Shown here: piece by piece, positions 32,653-40,219 of the stretch | Numbering within the stretch: position 1 is the first letter of the stretch | Layout of the letters: every line of letters begins with the position of its first letter | DNA from: Sphingomonas sp. CL5.1 | GTDB lineage: Bacteria > Pseudomonadota > Alphaproteobacteria > Sphingomonadales > Sphingomonadaceae | DNA length: 64,000 bases | Assembly: GCF_013344685.1 (NCBI RefSeq) | Contig: NZ_CP050137.1 | Location: 2,907,001-2,971,000 of the forward strand | Direction: 5' to 3' | Program-made: the position numbers and the translations under genes | Notes under the pieces: model-generated | What the model saw: the letters and a program-made list of their open reading frames with translations, nothing else | What the model was told of the DNA's origin: nothing | The model's database searches: none

Positions 32653-35394
32653 CTAGGATCGCTTTCGCGCGCGATTGTAGAGGTTCACCACGCTTCGCCG
32701 CGCCCCGGCATGCTTGAGGCCCAGCCCCCGCCGGAAGAGTTCCGGCACTTCGTAGGGAGGCTTGTCACCAAAGATGATGCCGTGGCGGATCAGCGCTGCG
32801 AGTTCTGTATCCGTGAGCCCGAGCTGATCGACGACTTCCTGGCTGAGCGGAACGGCGAGTTCATCGGCCTGCGACTTGAACTTAGCGAAGGCGGGCTTGA
32901 GTTCGCCGATCTCTTCTTCGGTTTCTTCTACCTTCGACGTGCTCGTGGATTCAACCGCCGTCCGTAGCGAGCGGGGCGTCAACAAGCGTCCGGCATAGAG
33001 CGCGACTTCATCCCCCTCCGGCGCGACCGTTGCCGCGCTGGCGAGAAGACGGACAAGATCCCGAGGCACGAGGCGCCCGCGCAGATCGGAAAGGACAGCG
33101 ACGATCCAAGTGGCGGTATAGGCTTCCCGCGTACGTTGGCCTGGCTTGTCGTCCGGCCCGAGCTTGGTGCCCCAGAGCGGCTCAAGCTTCGATGCGCGTT
33201 CGGCCGAGGAGAGATTTTGGAAGTCCGCGTCCCAGATGTCCGGGATCGCCCTTGACTGCGATGCGAGCCATGCGGCGAGTTCCAGGACATCGTCTTCCGT
33301 CCAGGTGAGCGCGAAGGCCGCATATTCGCGCCTGAACTGATCGAGGTTCTGACGGATCGCGGCCTCAACGGTGTCTCTGCGCACAAAGGCGATCATCCCG
33401 ACCGGCCGTCGCAATTCGGACCGGAGCTTCTGGGGAAGCGAGATGAGGAGTGCACGCATCGCCAACTCGACACCGGGGTCGACGACGGACGAATAGAGTT
33501 CCTCCAGCCCTTCGAAGACTGCCACGATCGATGTCGAACCGGCGCGAAGCACGTCGAAGAACGCTTCGCCTGCCCCTTCGGTTTTGGCTTTGTAGCCGGC
33601 GCTCCACGCAATCACATCGAGCCAGACTGATACCCATTTGCTCTCGCTCAGATTGCTCTGGAGCTTCTCCTTGAGATAGCTCGTCGTCTCGAAGATGTTC
33701 AGAGGCTCGCCATAACCCAGTTTCTGGGCAACGGCGCGACGAGCGTTGCCCGCCTCCTGCTGCAAGATGGCGCTCGACTGGATCGATGCAGCGATCGGTA
33801 CAACCGCAGCGGAAATGGCATTGTCGCCGCCGACCAGATCCGCAGCTACCTGGCTCCAATCGCCTTTAGAGACGATGAAGCGTGCCGCGAGCGTCTTGCC
33901 AGTGCCCTTTGCGCCTTCCGCGATCGCGATCGGCACCTCGGACTTGTACCGCGACGCCAGGGCACTGAGCGGCTGAGTGACTAACGGACGCGGCACGGTC
34001 CCCTGGACGTTCTCGGCCGCGATCAGTTGGTTGGCGAAGGCGCTCAGTGCCTGACGCTTGTCGGCGACTGCCGGGGATGGTGCTTCCGGCTCAAGGGGAC
34101 TCGGTACTGCCTTGAAGGACAATTCGGTGGCAACAAATTCTTCGCTGCCATTTGCCAAGGCACGCGAAAACCCGCTGCTGCTGAGCTGTTCGACGAAGTC
34201 GCGCCAATTCCCCGTAGGCACCTGGATATCGGGAAGTTCCGGTACGTCGACCTGGACAAAGGGCTGGATGTCAAAGGCGCTCGCGAACAGGTCTTCGCCC
34301 GCGCCGATCTCGACCGAGGCATCGCTGACAAGAGAATTCAGCAGCTCGGTGGTCAAGGGCTCCGTGATCTTTTTGTCCATTCCCGTCTGTCGGAAGAGGA
34401 CTGGCACGCGATTGACCACCAGCAAAGGTCGACGCGGCGCCGCACCATTCCTGCGAAATTCGCGCGCAAGGAAACTGACGAAGCCCGTCGTCGCTTTGAT
34501 CGACTGGTCGGCCAAGGTGGTAACGAAGATCGGCGAGACGTTCGGGTCCATCGCGAGGTTGACGCCGATCGGGACCAGACCCGCCCTTACATCCACGACG
34601 ATCCCCGCGACGCCGAGATGGGCCGCAACACCGGAGAGCAGGTCGGCGAGTGCGAACGGCCGCTCCGGCGTGGAAAGATGCTCGGGCCGGATTGACGAAC
34701 TTGCCAGCTCGGCAATGTCACGCCGCAGTGGCAGAACGAAGATATTGCCGGGCAGCAGATGGTCGCGAAGCCGTTCGGCAACGAACTGCGTCGTCTCCGG
34801 CGCGCCATCGGTCTCTTCGGCATGCGCCAGAGCGATCAGGTCCTCCAAGGACGTCTTGGGGTGCCCGGCAAATGCCTCGAACAGGTAGCTGATCCCCGGC
34901 GCCTCAAGGTCCGCGTCGACGAGCAAGATGGGGCGCCCGCTGGTTGCTGCCCAATGGAGGGCGAATGCGACAGCGGTCGTGGTGCGGCCTGTGCCCCCCT
35001 TTACGCTCAACGCCGCCGCGATCGGGATCTGTCTCTGCGAACCCTGCGCTTCGGCTGGCCGGAAATCGATCCATCCATCTACCACGCCGAATGGTTGTCT
35101 CGATGTCCCCTGATCGGTGACGATTTCGATGTCTACCGTCAGATCGCTGGTCGACTGGCCGCCTTCGAGTTCGATCCGCAGCGGATTCTGTTTGATCCGC
35201 GAGGGGAACAGCGTTTCGAGCCCGGCGGTGAGCTGCGCCGTATCTACGGCTGCGGTGGCTTGGAGCAACAGGCCGAACCAGCCAACCCGCGCGCTGGCGA
35301 TTTCCGCGGGCAAGGGCGACTGGGCGGGATCGATACCTGCCAGGCAGCGGGCAACGTCAACCCATGTGACCGGGGAATGATCGGGAGTGCTCAT
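32653..35394 (-). CDS. Tandem ATPase: deviant KGGTGR MinD/ParA-like domain plus AAA-type P-loop domain
   Basis: A 913-residue protein, last gene of the operon. Residues about 1-120 form an unknown N-terminal domain. Then comes a MinD/ParA-like ATPase with SVKGGTGRTT (132-139), where the usual KGGxGKT lysine is Arg, then VDADLEAPG (159-167) and VVDVRAG (267-272). A second P-loop GAKGTGKT (494-501) begins an AAA/STAND-like domain with a Walker B-like VAVFEGLEEL and an Arg-finger-like IAFVRRDT. It overlaps the HEPN-like gene by 4 bp. It may act as a sensor, switch or assembly factor for the nuclease and HEPN partners; this is inference. Confidence 0.8.
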   Translation of the reverse strand: MSTPDHSPVTWVDVARCLAGIDPAQSPLPAEIASARVGWFGLLLQATAAVDTAQLTAGLETLFPSRIKQNPLRIELEGGQSTSDLTVDIEIVTDQGTSRQPFGVVDGWIDFRPAEAQGSQRQIPIAAALSVKGGTGRTTTAVAFALHWAATSGRPILLVDADLEAPGISYLFEAFAGHPKTSLEDLIALAHAEETDGAPETTQFVAERLRDHLLPGNIFVLPLRRDIAELASSSIRPEHLSTPERPFALADLLSGVAAHLGVAGIVVDVRAGLVPIGVNLAMDPNVSPIFVTTLADQSIKATTGFVSFLAREFRRNGAAPRRPLLVVNRVPVLFRQTGMDKKITEPLTTELLNSLVSDASVEIGAGEDLFASAFDIQPFVQVDVPELPDIQVPTGNWRDFVEQLSSSGFSRALANGSEEFVATELSFKAVPSPLEPEAPSPAVADKRQALSAFANQLIAAENVQGTVPRPLVTQPLSALASRYKSEVPIAIAEGAKGTGKTLAARFIVSKGDWSQVAADLVGGDNAISAAVVPIAASIQSSAILQQEAGNARRAVAQKLGYGEPLNIFETTSYLKEKLQSNLSESKWVSVWLDVIAWSAGYKAKTEGAGEAFFDVLRAGSTSIVAVFEGLEELYSSVVDPGVELAMRALLISLPQKLRSELRRPVGMIAFVRRDTVEAAIRQNLDQFRREYAAFALTWTEDDVLELAAWLASQSRAIPDIWDADFQNLSSAERASKLEPLWGTKLGPDDKPGQRTREAYTATWIVAVLSDLRGRLVPRDLVRLLASAATVAPEGDEVALYAGRLLTPRSLRTAVESTSTSKVEETEEEIGELKPAFAKFKSQADELAVPLSQEVVDQLGLTDTELAALIRHGIIFGDKPPYEVPELFRRGLGLKHAGARRSVVNLYNRARKRS

Positions 35395-35807
35395 CGGTTT
35401 TTCTTACACCATTCCAGCAAGGATTTTAGCCAGTCGTAGATTGCGTTGGTGTCCTGGATCTTCTCACCGTAGCGCCACGCCTCGTGGAGGACCGCTGGCG
35501 TCCCATTCAGTCCGAGCCGAACCGTCACCACTGGCGGCACCGGTTTCACGCTCGAACGTGAAATGTTCAGCGCCTGAATGAGTGCGACGATGTTGTGCGA
35601 AAAGCTGCGCGCAGATCTGGCGCTGCCGCGCATTTCATCGGTGTACTTCAAATTGTTCTGCAGCATGTATGCGGACTTGAGCCCACATTCGGCCGCATAG
35701 AATAACAACAATGCGGCAGAGTCAGAATCGTGCGGCTTTTCGCGCTCAGCGGAAGCGAAGAGTTCCTCCGATCGTCGACGTAGTGCCATTGCTGGAGGGT
35801 TGATCAC
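35391..35807 (-). CDS. HEPN-like small protein
   Basis: About 138 residues. The helix LLLFYAAECGLKSAYMLQNN and the later RSARSFSHNIVALIQAL fit a HEPN domain, including an R-x6-H pair that could be the RNase motif. GTG 35807 was chosen because GGAAG lies 4 bp upstream; ATG 35789 is possible but has no ribosome-binding site, and upstream extension overlaps the previous gene. It is coupled by ATGA to the tandem ATPase gene. HEPN proteins are common RNases in toxin-antitoxin and defence systems, so this is a plausible effector. Confidence 0.65.
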   Translation of the reverse strand: MINPPAMALRRRSEELFASAEREKPHDSDSAALLLFYAAECGLKSAYMLQNNLKYTDEMRGSARSARSFSHNIVALIQALNISRSSVKPVPPVVTVRLGLNGTPAVLHEAWRYGEKIQDTNAIYDWLKSLLEWCKKNR

Positions 35808-35856
35808 GCGGCTTCCAATGCTCCTTACCGCAGCGAGCGAAAGGGATGTGGTCCCT

Positions 35857-36312
35857 CTATTCCGTAGCGGCGAGGCGATGTCTAGAGCCGACCCGGCGCG
35901 GTCGGAAGCGTTCCGCGCCATCGGACTGTCTGCCTTGTTCAAAGCATTTCCTGCCTGCCAAACCGGACAGACCGCTTTCAGGGTCGGTGACACGGTTCGC
36001 GAATGACACATGGGGCGCATAGCAGGCCAACTGCTTCTCGGCGGGTACCACAACGAGATAGGCGATGCTGAACGGAATAGCCTTGGCACCCTCCGCTCCC
36101 TTCAGATAGCCGCCGCGCCGGCCCTGACAGCGGCGCAGTCCCAACTCGGCGAGCGTGGCGAGCGCGGTGTCGAAGCCGCGCTGCGCGTCGAGCCGCTGGG
36201 TGAAGGTCATCGACGACCAGATGTCGCCCCAGTCGCGAAGGTCGTCGAACAGCGCCGCGGCCTCGCGCTGGGCCTCTTCGCCGCCAGGACGCACGAGACG
36301 CGCGGCCGACAT
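35857..36312 (-). CDS. Small protein of unknown function in the ATPase/nuclease operon
   Basis: A 151-residue protein not matched to a family. A helical N-terminal part (EEAQREAAALFDDLRDWGDI) is followed by FTQRLDAQRGFDTALATLAE and a Gly-rich LKGAEGAKAIPFSIAYLVVV strand segment; the last about 35 residues are Arg-rich and may be non-conserved. ATG 36312 overlaps the TGA of the large NTPase gene by one base (TGATG), so translation is coupled. The next gene starts about 50 bp after its stop. Probably an adaptor; no function is assigned. Confidence 0.55.
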   Translation of the reverse strand: MSAARLVRPGGEEAQREAAALFDDLRDWGDIWSSMTFTQRLDAQRGFDTALATLAELGLRRCQGRRGGYLKGAEGAKAIPFSIAYLVVVPAEKQLACYAPHVSFANRVTDPESGLSGLAGRKCFEQGRQSDGAERFRPRRVGSRHRLAATE

Positions 36313-39300
36313 CACGGATCACTGGCGTCCCGCGCTGCCGCGGCCACCGCCGCATCACGCTCGACGAGGCGCATCACGAGTTGGATGTTCATCGCGGAGA
36401 ATTCGGTCAGCTCACCGCGCAGGAGGCGGGAGAAATCCGCCGCCATCGGCGTTCCGGCGAATTCGGGGCTGTACTCGATCGCGAGGCGCTCGAGAGCCAG
36501 AGAGACGAATTCAATCGCGTTGTTGATATCCTGATCCGGCGCTTCGGAGGCGAGATCCTGAAGGCGCTTGAGCCTCGCCGCTAGTCCCGCATTACGCTCC
36601 TTGAGATGGCGAAGCTCCTCCTCGTTCGGTAGCCGGTCCGCGCATGCGTTCATGCCCGACAATTCGGTGATCGCGGCAGTCGCGTCGTTGAAGGCCGCGA
36701 CGGCGTCGGCGGGCACGATCGGGAGCGGCAGGTGGGTCGCCCATTTCTCGGCAAATCCGAGATCGGGCACGAACGTCGCGGCCTGCTGGCCCGCGAAGTT
36801 CGGGACGACATATCCGTCCACCACCGGCGCGAAATAGACGCGGAAATGGTCGGGGAACGTCCGTGTGACCGCGACTGCTCGCTCGGCGGATTCGAAAAAT
36901 CCATCGATATTGGGCACGTGGAGGAGGACGGCATGCTCCACCCGCGGCCACAAAGGGATCTTCTCCTTGATCGGCGGGCGCATGCCGATCGTGGCCTCGA
37001 ACCCGGCCTCTTGGAACGCCGTCTCAATCTCGCTCGTCATCGCCATTGCCCGATCGCTCGCACGCTGCCGCGCATCGGCGGCAAAGCGCATCAGCGCGCG
37101 ATTGTGCCGGCTGCTTCTCTGCGCACGCAGGCGCGAGATGCGGAAGCCTTCGGGCTCGCGATGCGCATCTCCGAGCACGGCCTCCAGCGCCGCAAGCGTC
37201 TCCCCGCAGTCGCCGATCGCCTGGACCGGCACCTCGGCCAGCCATTTCCAGTCGGGCGACGTCTTCAGCTCATCCGCCTGCCTTGCAAGCTCTGCGGCTT
37301 CGCTCGACAGAAGGAGCGGGTGGTCAATGTCCGGCGCGACGAGCTTCTGGGTGAGCGTCGTCACGGCATCTACCCAGTTCTTCGTCTTGTCCACTGTGTC
37401 GTAGCGACCGAGGTCGAGTGGCGACCGAGCTTCATCGCCCACCGCAGACGCGCGGATGAAATTGTTGAGCAGGGCTCTGATGCTGAGCTTGAGCGTTTCC
37501 TCATTGGTCGCGACACCACCGCGGCAATAGGTCTCGGCGGCCGCCGACAGGATCGGCGAGAGATCCCGCATCGCGCCAGCCAGCGCGTCGGCGCGGCCGG
37601 TCTCGGTCGGAGTGCCAAGCTGGCGCTGGATCGCTCGCAGGATGGCGCGGTTCCAGGCGACGCGTACCGGAGGCGGAATCGCGTCGCGCGTCAGGCGCTT
37701 GGTGGCCACATTGATGTCCTGCATGCCGGCCGGGCGGCCATCCCATCCGACCGCGTCGCTCACCAACAGGTCCGCGTCCGGGACAGCGGCGCCTAGCATC
37801 TCGCAAAGCGTCACAACCGATCCGTTGGGATCGGGCTGGATGCTCGGCGCAACATAGCGGTAGTTCGACGAGGCGATCTTGAAGCCGTCCTCGTCATAGA
37901 CGGTCGGTCGCGTCACCCAGGCCGTCTCGACATGGATCCTCTCGAGCAACCGGTCGATGCCCCCGAAAACTGCGATGGCCGCCTGCGCCGGCCCGACGCC
38001 GAACTCCCGCAACGTCGCGACCACCTTGAGCAGATCGCGGATGGCCGTCTCTGCCCATTCGGGGCGTACCGGCATCGCCGGTTCCGCCGTCCCCGTGACG
38101 AAGGCAATGGGAGCGAGCGACGCGGCCAGCTCGTGAAAGCCCTCAAGCGTCTCCGGCGACGGCAGTTGCGACAGACCAGCGCGCTCGATCAGGTCGACCC
38201 GCAGATCCGCGGTCTCGAGTTCCATGAACCTGGCCTTCGCCTCGTAGACCTTGGCGGAGGTGGGATTGTCGATGACCTGATCGACGATCGCCAGGGTGAA
38301 GGCGGTGGCGACGACCTGCTCCGGGATTTCGATGTCGGCGCAGATTCCGCACCATCGGGCCGCGATCCTGTCGCACATCACGAGACCGAGGCCGTGGAAG
38401 AGCGCCGTCAGGCCGAGCGAGGGCAGAGACGGTGCGCGCCGGGCAAGCGCGTCGAGCACAATCCCATCGCCGATATCCTCCTCTCGCATGAGGCGCGGCA
38501 GCACCACCGGCAGGTCGGACGCTCGGAGCACTCCGATCGAGATCGCGACCTCATCCACGAGACCGGTGGGCACCATGCGGCGAAGTGCATCATGCAGCCC
38601 GCGCGATCGGATTTCGTGCAACCCCGCGATCGAGCCGTCGTCGGTGACGCGCAGCGCATGCTCGTCGGCGAGCCTGGCGAGCGCACGGGCGAAAGCCGGG
38701 ACAGAGAGACCGAGGCGGGAGCGCAGCAGATCCTGATCGACCGACCCGCCATGCCGCGCCACGGAGACGACCGCGAGCAGGATTTCGAGCTCGCTGTCCC
38801 GCGTTTCGGCCAGCCGGCGCCGTACCTGGTCGTCGAGCGTCTCCTGGAGCCGCTTCCCACTCGTCAGCAGATGGACATATTCAAGAAGCAGCCCGCGAGC
38901 GAGCTCGCACGGCTCGCGCCAATGGGCGAAGTTGCCGGCCCCGTCGGGGCCCAGCGCCGCGAAGATCCGTTCAGCGAGCGCATCGTCCAGCCTGGGTCGG
39001 ACCAACGTCGTCGCAGCAAGGCTGCCGACGAGGAAGAGATCCTCTTCGCGGATCGTGCCGAGAAGCAGCAGCCCCGGTTCGTGCGCGGCTTCGCGGACCA
39101 GCGCGTCCCAACCGCCGACCGAGTCGCGGCCCAGATCGTCGAGCACGAAGCCGACCGGGCGGTCGGCCGTCGCTTCCAGCCGGCGAGAGAGGTCGATCAG
39201 GCTCGAAGCCTGGTCGGCGCCCAGGCTGCGGACCCGGTACCAGCGCACAGCATGGCGCATCTGTTCTGCGAACAGCCACGCCGTTGCCGACTTGCCACTG

Positions 39301-40196
39301 CCGGACGGCCCGGCGACGAGTGCCGAGCGCCGCCGCTCGAGCGCCTTCTGAAGCTCCCCGATGAGCTCGGGGCGATCGAGCACGAGACCGGCGCCGACAT
39401 GTCCCGGTGTCGCGTCGACGCCTTCGTAGAAATTCGGCTCGGCGATGGGCGTGAAGTCGACGATCTCGCAAAGCCCGAGCGCGAGGGCCGAATGCATCGA
39501 AGCTGGATCCGTAAGCGACGAGACACGGTCGATTGCACGTGCCACGTCGTCGATCACCATGACCGCGGGCGCCTCGGCGGGTGCGAGATAATTGCGGTCC
39601 GACATCAAGCCGACATCGAGCCGCAGATCGTGGGCAACGATGCGCGCGGCCGCATCGACCATGCCGGTCCGCCCCGCAATCAGGACCGTCGCGGACCCGA
39701 TCGGGTCGGTATCCACGACTAGGTGGCAAGCGCTCAGGAATTCGACGATGCCAAGGTTCGCCATGGTGTCGCCAAGATGGGGGCGCAGTGCTTCGACGGC
39801 CGCTTCGTCCTTCCCCAGGCTCATGGCCCATCCTGTCTGATCGAAGTCGGCCGCCGGCCGCTCAATGACCAACGTCAACTGAACACGGCCGGTGCGCAGG
39901 TCATCGCCATCCACCGTCGCCGACGACTTGAGAAGATGCTGCGCCACTTCCAGCGACGAGAACGTGCCGCGCGGATCGTGACGCGCCTTGACCTGTACGC
40001 GATATTCGCAGCCACAGCCGTGCAAAGTGATGTCGTCCAGTCCCTCCGGGACAACGACCGTCCAGCCTGCGCCACTCCAGGCATCGACGGCCAGACCCGC
40101 ACTCACTGCATCCTGATAGCGAAAGCCGCGGCCCGAGCGCGCGCCGGCGCGCGACGCATCCCAGAGCGCCGGATTGATCTGCACGCGATCCGTCAT
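36312..40196 (-). CDS. Cap4/DUF4297-like nuclease fused to a STAND-type NTPase
   Basis: A 1294-residue protein. The N-terminus has GRGFRYQDAVSAG, EGLDD (about 51-55) and YRVQVKAR (Gln 68, Lys 70), the layout of PD-(D/E)xK nucleases of the dsDNA-cutting Cap4/DUF4297 type. A P-loop NTPase follows with GPSGSGKS (about 296-303), Walker B FVLDD (350-354) and GTIREED. The long C-terminal region is helical and Leu/Ala-rich, probably a sensor. The architecture is like Avs/STAND immune proteins. ATG 40196 was chosen over GTG 40229, which overlaps the previous gene. Likely an abortive-infection nuclease activated through its NTPase domain (inference). Confidence 0.8.
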   Translation of the reverse strand: MTDRVQINPALWDASRAGARSGRGFRYQDAVSAGLAVDAWSGAGWTVVVPEGLDDITLHGCGCEYRVQVKARHDPRGTFSSLEVAQHLLKSSATVDGDDLRTGRVQLTLVIERPAADFDQTGWAMSLGKDEAAVEALRPHLGDTMANLGIVEFLSACHLVVDTDPIGSATVLIAGRTGMVDAAARIVAHDLRLDVGLMSDRNYLAPAEAPAVMVIDDVARAIDRVSSLTDPASMHSALALGLCEIVDFTPIAEPNFYEGVDATPGHVGAGLVLDRPELIGELQKALERRRSALVAGPSGSGKSATAWLFAEQMRHAVRWYRVRSLGADQASSLIDLSRRLEATADRPVGFVLDDLGRDSVGGWDALVREAAHEPGLLLLGTIREEDLFLVGSLAATTLVRPRLDDALAERIFAALGPDGAGNFAHWREPCELARGLLLEYVHLLTSGKRLQETLDDQVRRRLAETRDSELEILLAVVSVARHGGSVDQDLLRSRLGLSVPAFARALARLADEHALRVTDDGSIAGLHEIRSRGLHDALRRMVPTGLVDEVAISIGVLRASDLPVVLPRLMREEDIGDGIVLDALARRAPSLPSLGLTALFHGLGLVMCDRIAARWCGICADIEIPEQVVATAFTLAIVDQVIDNPTSAKVYEAKARFMELETADLRVDLIERAGLSQLPSPETLEGFHELAASLAPIAFVTGTAEPAMPVRPEWAETAIRDLLKVVATLREFGVGPAQAAIAVFGGIDRLLERIHVETAWVTRPTVYDEDGFKIASSNYRYVAPSIQPDPNGSVVTLCEMLGAAVPDADLLVSDAVGWDGRPAGMQDINVATKRLTRDAIPPPVRVAWNRAILRAIQRQLGTPTETGRADALAGAMRDLSPILSAAAETYCRGGVATNEETLKLSIRALLNNFIRASAVGDEARSPLDLGRYDTVDKTKNWVDAVTTLTQKLVAPDIDHPLLLSSEAAELARQADELKTSPDWKWLAEVPVQAIGDCGETLAALEAVLGDAHREPEGFRISRLRAQRSSRHNRALMRFAADARQRASDRAMAMTSEIETAFQEAGFEATIGMRPPIKEKIPLWPRVEHAVLLHVPNIDGFFESAERAVAVTRTFPDHFRVYFAPVVDGYVVPNFAGQQAATFVPDLGFAEKWATHLPLPIVPADAVAAFNDATAAITELSGMNACADRLPNEEELRHLKERNAGLAARLKRLQDLASEAPDQDINNAIEFVSLALERLAIEYSPEFAGTPMAADFSRLLRGELTEFSAMNIQLVMRLVERDAAVAAAARDASDP

Positions 40197-40219
40197 CGCC
40201 CCGTGCCGGCTACGATCGC

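Noticed and set aside
35808..36089. Upstream extension of the HEPN-like gene by about 94 codons
   Set aside because: It would overlap the preceding small gene in another frame and the added sequence has no conserved features or ribosome-binding site.
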